Positions 6,316 to 15,600 of a stretch of DNA of 22,487 nucleotides are shown here, in pieces (positions within the stretch are counted from its first letter, which is position 1; each line of letters begins with the position of its first letter). Position numbers and translations under genes: made by a program. Source of the DNA: Candidatus Methanoperedens sp. (GTDB lineage: Archaea > Halobacteriota > Methanosarcinia > Methanosarcinales > Methanoperedenaceae); the NCBI GenBank assembly GCA_027460605.1, contig JAPZAN010000026.1:1-22487 (forward strand), written 5' to 3'. The notes under the pieces are model-generated. The model saw only the letters and a program-made list of their open reading frames with translations, had not been told where the DNA came from and did not search any database.

Positions 6316-7452
6316 ATGACACAAATAAAACCCCACGGCGGCAAGTTGGTCAACAGGACATTACCAGAACAGAAACGGGAAAAGATCATCGAGCAGGCTT
6401 CTGAGTACCAGAGTGTTCCTGTCAGCGCTGACCTGATGAAAGATGTAGAGAACATTGCTTCAGGGCTGTTCAGTCCCCTTGAAGGTTTCAACTGCCGCGA
6501 GGAATATGAAAGCATCCTCTATAATAAACGCCTCTCAAACGGTCTTCCCTGGACGCTTCCGATAGTGCTTGATACCGACAACAACGACATAAAAGAAGGG
6601 GACGACATTCTCCTGAAAAATGGCGACCATATTGTGGCCGTAATGCAGGTGGAAGAAATATTCAGCTATGATAAAAGAGCCTATGCCGAGCAGGTATTCG
6701 GGACAAACGACGCGGCTCACCCCGGAGTGGCAAAAACCTATTCCATGCATGATACGCTCATGGGCGGGAAAATAAACCTGCTAAACGAATCACAAACGCC
6801 GTATTATAAATATGCAATGAAGCCGGCAGAAACAAGGAACCTCTTTAAAGAAAAAGGATGGGAAAAAATCGTCGGCTTTCAGACGCGAAACGTCGCGCAC
6901 CTGGGTCATGAATACCTGCAAAAATCCGCGCTCACGATGGTGGACGGGCTTTTCATAAACCCCGTCATAGGCAAGAAAAAGAAAGGCGATTTCAGGGACG
7001 ATGTTATTCTTGAAAGCTACGAAGTGCTTATCGATAATTATTATCCCAAGGACAGGGTCGTCCTTGGCATTTTCCAGACCGAAATGCGCTATGCCGGTCC
7101 GCGCGAGGCGATATTCCACGCAATCGTCCGAAAAAACTACGGGTGCACACATTTCATCATCGGCAGAGACCATGCCGGCGTGGGTAATTATTATCATCCG
7201 TTTGCGGCGCAGGAGATTTTCAAGGAATTCCCGGATATCGGTATCGAGCCCATGTTCTTCATGTCGTTTTTCTACTGCAACAAATGCGGCGGGATAACCA
7301 ATGACAAGGTATGCCCGCATAGCGACAGGATTGATTTTAGCGGGACGAAAATGAGGCAGATGATAGAAGCGGGGAAACGCCCCACGCCGGACCTGATGCG
7401 TCCTGAAGTGGCGGATGTTATATTGAAGTCGGGGAAACCTTTTGTGGAGTAG
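6316..7452 (+). CDS. sat: Sulfate adenylyltransferase (ATP sulfurylase)
   Basis: The 378-residue single-chain enzyme activates sulfate with ATP to APS and pyrophosphate (EC 2.7.7.4). The active-site segment starting at Q189 (QTRNVAHLGHEYLQ) gives R191-N192 and the H195-L-G-H198 motif. GRDHAGVGNYYHPF and FSGTKMRQM are the other nucleotide-binding blocks. CNKCGG (about residues 321-326) followed by VCPH fits the zinc site found in archaeal and some bacterial enzymes. There is no APS kinase domain, which suits an APS-reductase pathway. Length is typical for the short homo-oligomeric form. It is the last gene of the sulfate cluster, 32 bp after cysH, with only a weak GGA-type ribosome site. Confidence 0.95.
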   Translation: MTQIKPHGGKLVNRTLPEQKREKIIEQASEYQSVPVSADLMKDVENIASGLFSPLEGFNCREEYESILYNKRLSNGLPWTLPIVLDTDNNDIKEGDDILLKNGDHIVAVMQVEEIFSYDKRAYAEQVFGTNDAAHPGVAKTYSMHDTLMGGKINLLNESQTPYYKYAMKPAETRNLFKEKGWEKIVGFQTRNVAHLGHEYLQKSALTMVDGLFINPVIGKKKKGDFRDDVILESYEVLIDNYYPKDRVVLGIFQTEMRYAGPREAIFHAIVRKNYGCTHFIIGRDHAGVGNYYHPFAAQEIFKEFPDIGIEPMFFMSFFYCNKCGGITNDKVCPHSDRIDFSGTKMRQMIEAGKRPTPDLMRPEVADVILKSGKPFVE

Positions 7453-7565
7453 TTGATTTACTGCCGCTTTACTAAAGCTACAAGGGCCTAACAAATTAGA
7501 AACCCTTAAAACCATTAAGAGAATCTTTAGAGAGATTTAGCTATGCCAGTAAGCTGGAATAAATT

Positions 7566-9161
7566 ATGCTCAGCAGAGAAAACCTCAACGGTATTATAAA
7601 ATCCCTCGGTCTTGTTTTCGGGGACATAGGAACAAGCCCGATATACACCCTTACAGTTATTTTTCTCTTTACAGAGCATACATTAGCCAACGTCCTGGGT
7701 ATTCTATCACTCATTATATGGACGCTTATTATTGTGGTAACAGTGGAATATGCATGGCTTGCCATGAGCCTTGGCCAGAAGGGCGAAGGAGGCACCATTG
7801 TCCTGCGTGAAATACTTATCCCGATGTTAAAGTCGGGAAGAAAAATCTCGGTTGTCATCCTGCTTTCCTTCATTGGCATATCACTTCTTTTCGGCGATGG
7901 CGTTATCACTCCGGCTATAAGCATACTCAGCGCCGTCGAGGGTCTTGTCCTTATTCCCGGACTTGAGGGAACCTCGCCGGAAACGCTTGTTATTATTGCA
8001 GCTATAATTGCAATAGCGCTGTTTTCAATCCAGAAAAAGGGCACCGAAAAAATTGCATGGGCGTTCGGTCCTGTGATGGTGTTGTGGTTTTTATCAATAG
8101 CGGCATCCGGTTTTGTTTCGATTCTCAATGTTCCGGCTGTATTAAATGCAATAAATCCCTACTATGCTTTTAGATTTCTTATAGAGAACGGTATCGCAGG
8201 CTTCTTTGTGCTTTCCCAGGTTATACTCTGCGCAACAGGCGTAGCCTCGCAGGCAATGATAAGCGGGATGTTTTCCATAGTATACCAGGGGATTACAACC
8301 CGGGTCCTGCCCATGCTTAAGGTGGATTATACCTCCACCGAACTGCAGTCGCAGATATACATAGGAACAGCCAACTGGCTCCTGCTTGTTTCTGTTTTAT
8401 TTATCATGTTTGATTTCAAAGAATCGCATCGTCTGGCAGCGGCATACGGTCTTGCAGTCACCGGAACCATGGCTCTTACGGGTATTATGATGACATGGAT
8501 TTTTTATTTAAGGGGTAAAATGTCAAAATTCGCAATCGCAATGCTTGTGACATTTGTTGACATGGCATTCCTCCTGTCAAGTTTGCACAAGATACCATCC
8601 GGAGGCTACTGGTCAATCATCCTTGCAATCATTCCATTCAGCATAATTATGGTTTACACCTCAGGGCAGAAAAAGCTTTACGGCGCGCTTAAACCCATGG
8701 ATTTAGATGTTTTCCTTGGAGAATATAATAGATTATATTCAAGTATAAATAAAATCAAAGGAACAGCGCTTTTCTTTGCGAGAGATATAACAAGGATTCC
8801 ACCATATATTGCTAATACGATGTTCGATAATAACATCGTTTATGAGGATAACATAATTGTTTCCATGATTAAATTAGACAACCCTTTCGGGGTTGCCAGC
8901 TCTTTTAAGGAGACGCTTGCAGACGGTCTCCGGATTTTTGAGATAAGGATGGGGTATATGGAAATGATCGATGTCGAGAAGATATTGAAGGAATCCGGAA
9001 TAGATGAAAAGACGATATTCTATGGTCTTGAAGACATTGTGACTGAAAATATCATCTGGAAGATTTATTCAACTATCAAGAAACTTACACCGGCATTCGT
9101 CCAGTTTTATAAACTTCCGCCCCACAAGCTCCACGGCGTCCTTTCGAGGATAGAAATGTGA
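7566..9161 (+). CDS. kup: Kup-type potassium uptake protein
   Basis: The 531-residue protein opens with the KUP/HAK/KT signature LGLVFGDIGTSPIYT and has many hydrophobic segments through about residue 375, matching the 12-helix core of this potassium-proton symporter family; GDGVITPAISILSAVEGL is another conserved block. After the membrane core there is a cytoplasmic C-terminal region of only about 150 residues. This makes it roughly 90 residues shorter than the E. coli protein, where the tail is regulatory. It imports potassium across the cytoplasmic membrane. It is separated by 113 bp from sat and is not obviously part of that operon; no promoter stands out. The start at 7566 has only a weak upstream GGA. 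Confidence 0.92.
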   Translation: MLSRENLNGIIKSLGLVFGDIGTSPIYTLTVIFLFTEHTLANVLGILSLIIWTLIIVVTVEYAWLAMSLGQKGEGGTIVLREILIPMLKSGRKISVVILLSFIGISLLFGDGVITPAISILSAVEGLVLIPGLEGTSPETLVIIAAIIAIALFSIQKKGTEKIAWAFGPVMVLWFLSIAASGFVSILNVPAVLNAINPYYAFRFLIENGIAGFFVLSQVILCATGVASQAMISGMFSIVYQGITTRVLPMLKVDYTSTELQSQIYIGTANWLLLVSVLFIMFDFKESHRLAAAYGLAVTGTMALTGIMMTWIFYLRGKMSKFAIAMLVTFVDMAFLLSSLHKIPSGGYWSIILAIIPFSIIMVYTSGQKKLYGALKPMDLDVFLGEYNRLYSSINKIKGTALFFARDITRIPPYIANTMFDNNIVYEDNIIVSMIKLDNPFGVASSFKETLADGLRIFEIRMGYMEMIDVEKILKESGIDEKTIFYGLEDIVTENIIWKIYSTIKKLTPAFVQFYKLPPHKLHGVLSRIEM

Positions 9162-9177
9162 TTTTGTTCATAAGGCT

Positions 9178-9187
9178 TATATATAAT
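9178..9187 (+). promoter_or_regulatory. TATA box upstream of the surface protein/tubulin-like pair
   Basis: The TTATATATAA core is preceded by AAGGC. Transcription would be expected around 9205-9212. That would include the AAAGGAG ribosome site at 9231-9237 and supports the downstream TTG start; a leaderless start at the ATG at 9213 is the alternative. Confidence 0.55.
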
Positions 9188-9242
9188 CGTATGTTAATAC
9201 ACTCCTTTGGTAATGACTTATAAGTTGGAAAAAGGAGACCAT

Positions 9243-10355
9243 TTGATAAGAATACTCGCTTTTTTATTATTAATTTCATTAATGGCTTCAACAGCGTCAG
9301 GCGCATCGACACAAACATTCAATTTTACAATGCAAAACGATACAGGTTTAAATTTTGAAAATGGTTCTTATATTATAGAAGTTATCGAACTTGCACGACC
9401 GGTTTATGTTAAAGTCAATCTTACCTCCGACGGGTCATCAAAAATTAAATATTTGTATGATAATGAACCAATCACATTCAATGAAATTACGCTCACCTCG
9501 TCTTCCATCACAGCTACAGAAGCCTTGATTAAAATAGGATTCCCTCAAGGGTGGAGTGCACCAAAAAAGTATCAAATAGTCAGACCAGTTGGGATTCCTA
9601 ATATCGTTTTGACAAAATCGGTAGATAAAACAAATATGAATGTCGGGGACGTTGTAAAATTAAAAATCAAAGTAGAAAATATAGGAAATGCGACAGCCTA
9701 TAATGTGGCTTTAACTGAACAGCTTCCAAGCGGTTTTTCCAATGCTCCATATTCAACATTTCCGCCAGAGATAAATGCTGAACTTGCTGCTGGAGATAGC
9801 CAGGAACTTAACTACGGATTGAAGGCTGTGGATTCAGGAACATTCACTATCGAACCTACGATCATAAAATATGGTTCAAAAACGAGCAAATCAAATTCGC
9901 TGACAATTACAGTTGCTGAAGTTTTAAGGGAAAAATCCTACCTGACCACGGTTATCAGCATTGATAAAAAGAATGCCACCGTAGGTGAGCTAATAAAAGC
10001 TACCGTAAAAATCACCAACACGGGAAAAGCTACTGCAAAATCGGTACGCATAAAGGGTACAACTCCACTGGGAATGGAGGTTATTGACGGAAATCTAATA
10101 AAGGATTATGAAAGCATAAGCCCTGCTGGTATAGAAGAATATCGATTCACTTTAAAGGCAAACGAAGCTGGTAATTACACAATACATCTAATCACGGTTT
10201 ACAATGACAATGAGGCTGGTGTGCCTTCTGAATCCGAAACAATCACCGTAACAGAAAAACAAGGGAATTACCTGTACTTTTTGCTCCCGATTATGATTTT
10301 CATATTAGGAATAGTATTATTTACAATTAAAAGACATAGGGAATATTCGTATTAG
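9243..10355 (+). CDS. Cell-surface protein with two CARDB/DUF11-like domains and C-terminal anchor
   Basis: The start is a judgement: TTG at 9243 has GGAG at 9234-9237 five bases before it and yields a clean signal peptide (MIRILAFLLLISLMASTASG). ATG at 9213 in the same frame adds ten residues. The mature part holds two beta-sandwich repeats of the CARDB/DUF11 kind, about residues 120-215 (VDKTNMNVGDVVKLKIKVEN and onwards) and 235-330 (IDKKNATVGELIKATVKITN and onwards). A single transmembrane helix near the C-terminus (YFLLPIMIFILGIVLFTI) and a short basic tail follow. It is therefore an exported, membrane-anchored protein; ligand and role are unknown. Its stop is 7 bp before the tubulin-like gene, whose ribosome site overlaps this stop, so the two are probably cotranscribed. 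Confidence 0.75.
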   Translation: MIRILAFLLLISLMASTASGASTQTFNFTMQNDTGLNFENGSYIIEVIELARPVYVKVNLTSDGSSKIKYLYDNEPITFNEITLTSSSITATEALIKIGFPQGWSAPKKYQIVRPVGIPNIVLTKSVDKTNMNVGDVVKLKIKVENIGNATAYNVALTEQLPSGFSNAPYSTFPPEINAELAAGDSQELNYGLKAVDSGTFTIEPTIIKYGSKTSKSNSLTITVAEVLREKSYLTTVISIDKKNATVGELIKATVKITNTGKATAKSVRIKGTTPLGMEVIDGNLIKDYESISPAGIEEYRFTLKANEAGNYTIHLITVYNDNEAGVPSESETITVTEKQGNYLYFLLPIMIFILGIVLFTIKRHREYSY

Positions 10356-10362
10356 AGGTCAT

Positions 10363-11460
10363 ATGCTGAATGTACTTATTATCGGAGTAGGGCAGTGCGG
10401 CAACAGGATTCTTGACGCAATAAACAAAGAAGCATTCGGAGGAAGCGCGCTTTTAAAATATTATGGCACGCAGAAGTTTACGAGCCGCGTTGAAACCCTT
10501 GCAATCAATACGGCGATGAATGACCTGAAAGAATTGAGATTTACAAAAGCAAAAGACAGGATCCATGTGCCCTATCTTCATGGGGTCGGGGCGAACAGGA
10601 ACATCGGAAAACAATGTTTTGAAGATAATAAGGAATTGTTGCTCCGGTCGATAGAGGAACGCGGGGATTTTGATGTAGCATTTGTCATAGCGTCGTCTTC
10701 TGGCGGGACGGGTTCATCATTCACTCCCCTTTTGATTGAAGCGCTGAAAGAGCGATATAAATTCAGCGTTTACGGGATTATAGTGCTTCCCTTCAGGGAG
10801 GAGGGGTCGATTTATCTTCAGAATTCGATTTTTTGCCTGAAAGAGATAATAGCCGGAAGTTCGGATGGCAATATTGTCGTGGATAACCAGTTCTTAAAGC
10901 ATCTGGGGAAGGATATAAAAAGCGCTTACGACGGGATAAACAGGACGGTTGCGCAGCGATTCCTGTTCCTTTTAAAGTCGCTTGACAGCGAGATGATGAT
11001 GGTTACTGACCTTGGCGATTTCAAAACTGTCATGTCAGCGGGTTCCAAGCTTGCGACAATGGGTTTCGGGGAAGGCGACAAGAACGTTTCCATCAAGGCG
11101 GTCATCAAGCACAGCCTTTCGCATGCAGGGCTTCTTTTTGAGCTTGACCCGTATAAGGAAGCGAACAGGGCAATGATAATTATAGAAGGGGATAAAAAGT
11201 ATCTCAATATAAATGATATTACAACAGAAGTCGAGAAACTTTCAAGCGAGATAGGGCAGATATTCAAGGGAGTGCTTTTGCGCAATGGTGGAATGCCAAG
11301 GGTGCTTACTGTTTTGTCAATCGGCGCTTCTTCTGAATTGAATAAATTATTTACCATAGGGATTGACGCGGTCAGGAAAGAAAAGGAGAAGAAGGAGCAG
11401 GTAGCAGAACAAAACAGGGGGATAAAAGAAAAGCTTGAGGGCCTGGAGCCGCAGTATTAA
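10363..11460 (+). CDS. Divergent tubulin/FtsZ-superfamily GTPase (CetZ/FtsZ-like)
   Basis: The 365-residue protein has the tubulin-fold nucleotide loops. IGVGQCGNRILDAIN near residue 7 is the T1-type loop, SSSGGTGSSF at about 110-120 is the tubulin signature with the last glycine replaced by serine, and VTDLGDFKTVMSAG is the T7 loop. The two catalytic acidic residues, D216 and D219, are retained, but the usual asparagine of NxDxxD is valine. A charged C-terminal tail (about residues 335-365, rich in Lys and Glu) could be an interaction tail. It is not ordinary FtsZ1/FtsZ2; CetZ-like or another lineage-specific branch is likely. Such GTPases shape cells or organise the envelope, but the role here is unproven. 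The likely cotranscribed surface protein hints at an envelope-linked function. Confidence 0.8.
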   Translation: MLNVLIIGVGQCGNRILDAINKEAFGGSALLKYYGTQKFTSRVETLAINTAMNDLKELRFTKAKDRIHVPYLHGVGANRNIGKQCFEDNKELLLRSIEERGDFDVAFVIASSSGGTGSSFTPLLIEALKERYKFSVYGIIVLPFREEGSIYLQNSIFCLKEIIAGSSDGNIVVDNQFLKHLGKDIKSAYDGINRTVAQRFLFLLKSLDSEMMMVTDLGDFKTVMSAGSKLATMGFGEGDKNVSIKAVIKHSLSHAGLLFELDPYKEANRAMIIIEGDKKYLNINDITTEVEKLSSEIGQIFKGVLLRNGGMPRVLTVLSIGASSELNKLFTIGIDAVRKEKEKKEQVAEQNRGIKEKLEGLEPQY

Positions 11461-11498
11461 GCGAAATATTCATATCGTCGAAAGCAATATCAAACACC

Positions 11499-11735
11499 AT
11501 GGCAAAAGATAAGAAACTTGTGCAATCGCAGAATTGCAACGGATGCGGAATATGTGTAACGGTTTGCCCCACGAATACGAAATTGGCAAAAGCGGAAGAT
11601 TTTGATGTCAATACCGCAAAACTTGCGATTTCAGTATCCAATGGTGCCGCGGTTATAGATAACCTGGCGTGTATCGCATGCGGGATATGCACCCGCAACT
11701 GCCCGGTCGGCTCACTGGCGATTGTTCCGGTATAA
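11499..11735 (+). CDS. Small 2[4Fe-4S] ferredoxin
   Basis: The 78-residue protein carries two complete [4Fe-4S] motifs, CNGCGICVTVCP (residues 13-24) and CIACGICTRNCP (57-68), separated by a longer middle segment than in the classical clostridial type. It is a cytoplasmic electron carrier; the spacing recalls the small subunit FwdG of formylmethanofuran dehydrogenase, but no partner genes are nearby, so that assignment is not made. It starts 38 bp after the tubulin-like gene and may be read from the same transcript. A donor role for the sulfite reductase is possible but is speculation. Confidence 0.85.
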   Translation: MAKDKKLVQSQNCNGCGICVTVCPTNTKLAKAEDFDVNTAKLAISVSNGAAVIDNLACIACGICTRNCPVGSLAIVPV

Positions 11736-11781
11736 TTTTTGCGTAGATTTGTTCCATTTTTTTTAATGCACAGGAAATCAT

Positions 11782-11873
11782 AAACCACAGAGTACACGGA
11801 GAGCACAGAGAATTTGGTAAGCGCAATGCGGGATCAATTAATAACTCTGCGTCCTCTGTGCTCTCTGTGGTTT
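11782..11873. repeat. CACAGAG-type imperfect inverted repeat
   Basis: The left arm 11782-11810 (AAACCACAGAGTACACGGAG and onwards) and the right arm 11845-11873 are imperfect inverted copies, about 22 of 29 bases matching, around a 34-base spacer. Within each arm a CACAGAG-like unit recurs every 9 bases. This is a common kind of dispersed repeat in environmental archaea and bacteria and could act as a transcription end or mobile mini-element. It stands only a few bases before the Sua5/YrdC gene, where a promoter should be, so it may influence that gene's expression. Confidence 0.6.
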
Positions 11874-11878
11874 TTTCA

Positions 11879-12499
11879 ATGAATACCACAGACATGCCAT
11901 TTTATAAAAGCGATATAGGCACGGATATCAAAAAAGCAGCGGAGATTATTAAAAAAAACGGTATCGTCATCTATCCTACGGAGACCGTATATGGTATCGG
12001 CGCAAATATTTTTTCAGAAGAGGCGCTGAAAAAAGTGTTTGCAGCCAAGAAAAGGGATATTGACAAGCCGGTTTCGGTGGCTGTTTCGGGTTTCAGGATG
12101 ATGGACGACCTTGTGGTAATGGGCAGGAAGGAAAGGCATTTTGTTGAAAAACTTCTGCCCGGGCCTGTGACGGTTTTATTGAAGAAAAAAGAAAAAGTTC
12201 CCGGCATATTAACTTCGGGTTCGGGACTTGTGGGAATACGCTATCCCGACCATGAAACCACGATTAAGCTCATTGAACTTGCGGGCGTGCCTATCACTTC
12301 GACCAGCGCCAATATTTCAGGAGAGGCGCCGCCTGTAAAAGTGGATGAAATCAAAATAAGCGCGGATTATATCATTGACGGCGGCGAGTGTAAGGGCGAG
12401 CCTTCAACTGTTGTCGATATTGTAAACCGCAAAATCGTGCGCAAAGGCGCAGACTATGAGGAAGTTGTGGCGGCGCTTGAGGAATTCGAGGGGTTGTAG
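11879..12499 (+). CDS. Threonylcarbamoyl-AMP synthase (Sua5/YciO/YrdC family)
   Basis: The 206-residue protein is a compact YrdC-domain enzyme. IKKNGIVIYPTETVYGIGAN, AAKKRDIDKPVSVAV, LLPGPVTVLLKK and PITSTSANISGE are the family blocks that bind threonine, bicarbonate and ATP. It makes threonylcarbamoyl-AMP, the donor for t6A at position 37 of ANN-decoding tRNAs. The length is that of the short TsaC/YciO type; there is no Sua5 C-terminal domain. The start could be 11879 or the ATG at 11894 (MPFYKSDI); neither has a ribosome site. The inverted repeat immediately upstream leaves almost no room for a normal promoter. YciO paralogues of unknown function share these motifs, so the exact role is likely but not certain. 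Confidence 0.85.
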   Translation: MNTTDMPFYKSDIGTDIKKAAEIIKKNGIVIYPTETVYGIGANIFSEEALKKVFAAKKRDIDKPVSVAVSGFRMMDDLVVMGRKERHFVEKLLPGPVTVLLKKKEKVPGILTSGSGLVGIRYPDHETTIKLIELAGVPITSTSANISGEAPPVKVDEIKISADYIIDGGECKGEPSTVVDIVNRKIVRKGADYEEVVAALEEFEGL

Positions 12500-12547
12500 T
12501 TCAGGTTCATTTAAACTTCTGCGAGTTGACTTTTGTCACAGAAATTA

Positions 12548-12557
12548 TTTATATAAT
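12548..12557 (+). promoter_or_regulatory. TATA box of the S-layer gene
   Basis: TTTATATAAT lies about 100 bases before the S-layer start at 12655. The predicted transcription start near 12575-12582 gives a leader of about 75 bases, which contains a hairpin and the ribosome site GAGGGG at 12643-12648. Confidence 0.5.
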
Positions 12558-12582
12558 GAGTTCTTATGACGTGCGGTCTATT

Positions 12583-12602
12583 ATACTGCGTTTTTGCAGT
12601 AT
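12583..12602 (+). other. Hairpin in the S-layer mRNA leader
   Basis: ATACTGC (12583-12589) and GCAGTAT (12596-12602) form a perfect 7-bp stem closed by a GTTTTT loop. It would sit at the very 5' end of the S-layer transcript. A role in mRNA stability, as known for highly expressed surface-layer transcripts, is an inference; a regulator operator would also fit a palindrome. Confidence 0.4.
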
Positions 12603-12654
12603 GGTTGACGGGTCGAGGATGAAAAAAATTGAAATATGATTAGAGGGGAAAAAC

Positions 12655-15600
12655 ATGGTAATTAATAAATATGTCAAAGAAATTGTTTTTGTACTGTTGA
12701 CGATAAGTGCGGTTTTTATAGCTATGGCGGCGGCTCCGGATATATCGATATCAGTAACTTCACCGTCTAATGGCTCTACTATAAATGGAACATTTGTATT
12801 TACTGCGCAAGTTAGTGATAGTGTTGAGAACATAGTAAGCGTAGAGTTTTCCTATAAAAACGGCTCTATCCCTTGGACGCCATTTTATAATAATAATACT
12901 CCTTTGTTAAACGGAACCCCTCACACATTAAATGCTCCACTTGATACAACAGGTTTAGCAAACGGTGATTACCAGCTTAACGTAACTGTAGTTGATAACA
13001 GTACTACCGATAATACCACGAGCGATACCTCTACTTTCTTTACAGTTGCAAATGTACTGTCAGATACTACTCCACCTGCAAGTGTTACCGGTCTATCATT
13101 GATAGGTAATGGAACAACGTGGTTACTAATTAACTGGACAAATCCGAGCGACCCGGATTTTGATCATGTTAGTATATACAAAAACGGTACTTTTGTGTAT
13201 AATACAACAACAAATACCACTAATTCCTATAATCTTACGGGTCTTAATTCCGGCTCAACATATGAAATTATAGTAAAAACAGTGGATACCACAGGAAACG
13301 TGAACCAGACGGGGGCAAACTTAACCGCGACCACAGACCCAAATACACAGACTGGGAGTAATGTACAAACAACATTACAAAACTCAACAGTCACATTCAC
13401 AAGCGTTACCGGAGCAGGGAATACACTTGAAATCCCAGATACATCGGGTCACACGCTTCCTTCTGCCTATTATACTGCCGTAGGAAGTTATCTCAATATT
13501 TCCACTAGCGCCACCGTCACCGCACCAATTACAGTTAGCGTAAAATATAATACCGTATTGCCATCGGGTTACAGCGACTCAGATGTACGGCTATATCACT
13601 GGAATTATTCGACAAATCAATGGGATAACGTGACGACCACTTATAATCCAAGTACTGATATGGTAACAGGTCAAGTTTCAAGCTTATCCCCATTTGTTCC
13701 GGGAGTTCCGGCAAGACCTGCAATAATAAAAGACAGCCCGACAGGTTTGAATTATGAAACAATTGGAGTGCAACAGGCTATTTTTAAGGCGTATTCAGAC
13801 CAGACATCAAACATTACATGGTATGTTGATAATGTTCTGGTTTTAGATAACGGTTCGATAGCAAGCGGTACTAAAGCTACTTATACTAACATATCGCCAG
13901 TAACAGGCTCGCATAACGTAACGGTGACCGCAACCAACATCACCACCGGCCTGGGCAACTCAACATACTGGAACTGGACAGTCCGCTCCCGCTCATACGA
14001 GACCGGCAACCGAATATGGGATGCCAGCAAAGAGATGAACCTCACATACACATGGAATCCCATGAGCTTCTATGCCTTCTATTACGATGTGGATAATAAC
14101 GTGGGCAATGAGTCATTGCAGATACAACTTACAAGCAGGACTGACAGGAGCCTTCCGGAAAATACAATCACATACACCACAAAGCCGGACAACGTTTCAT
14201 TCCAATACAAACCATGGGGCTCGTATAATGTCATAGGATTCATGGCAGAGAAATATTTTGCCGCATATACGACAGGCTCGACCGGCATAACAAGCACGCC
14301 TATCAGTACCATTGGCAGCAAGCAGCTCCACAAGATATTGATGGATGACAATACCCAGCGGGCAATATATGCAGGCAGCACGCTCACATTGAGCGAAGGA
14401 TATGTCCTGAAGATAAAAGACGTGGATATCACAGGCGGAAAGATAGTACTTCTATCGCTATTAAAAGACGGCAATGAGGTAGATACTACCGCCACCCCGG
14501 CTGGAAGTACATACGTTTATTCAAAGAAGGTTGGCGTGGTAAGCAATGTCCCGATAATCGCCGTCCATATAGAAACGGTATTCTCGGGGCGTGAGGCGAA
14601 CGCGGCTTTCTTAAAAGGCATATTCCAGATATCGGAAGGCTTTACCTCGATAAATACAGGCAACAGGTATGGCATAATGGAAATAACAAGCGCTTCGGAT
14701 ACAGGGATTACGATGGTGAACAAGGCAAGCCTTTCATTATCTCCAGCCTCTCTTAACGACCTGATGGGAGATATGAAGATACAGGTTGCCGATAATAGCA
14801 GCATATTGCGGTTTGCCCCGACAATAAAGAAATCCGGGACTTATGAAGTGCGCGGCACGATATCGCAGGCTACAGACCCGGCAACTATTGATTGGAACCC
14901 GTTGAATTTCGAAGGTTTCTATTATGACATAGATGAAGACGTAGGCTCTGAGAAATTAACCCTGACAAGGGCAGGCAGGACAATTGATGAAAAGGCTCTT
15001 GTCTATACGACTTTGCCGCAGCCTGTCAGTTTCAAATACAAGAATTTCGGTACATACAAAGTCATAGGATTCATGGCTAATAAGTATTTTGCAGGATACA
15101 TTGGCAGCACGACCGGCTTATCAACAACCAGCATAAGCACTATAGCCAGCAAGCAGCTCCATAAAGTTCTGGCGGATGACAACACCCAGCGTGCAGTATA
15201 TGCGGGAAGCACACTCACATTGAGTGAAGGATATGTCCTGAAAGTCAAGGATGTTGACATCACAGGCGGAAAGATAGTACTTGTCTCACTATTAAAAGAC
15301 GGCAATGAAGTAGATACTACCGCCATCTCGGCTGGCAATACATACGTTTATACAAAGAGGGTCGGGGTAGTGAGCGACCTACCTATAATTGCTGCACATA
15401 TCGAAACGGTGTTCTCAGGAAAGGAAGCTAACGCAGCATTCATAAAAGGCATATTCCAGATATCGGAAGCCATCACACCGGTCACCACCAGTGACCAGTA
15501 TGGAATCATGAAAGTGACTGAAGTTTCCGATAACAAGATAGAAATGAAAAATACAGGAACTGTGACCTTAAGCCAGAACAGCATCATCGACGTGATGGGG

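Noticed and set aside
6790..7515. A 241-codon open frame on the minus strand opposite sat
   Set aside because: It is a mirror of the well-supported ATP sulfurylase gene; the translation has no recognisable domain and is rich in odd His/Phe/Arg runs.
7541..8128. A 195-codon open frame on the minus strand opposite kup
   Set aside because: The plus strand encodes the Kup signature and helices here; the antisense frame is a by-product of hydrophobic codons.
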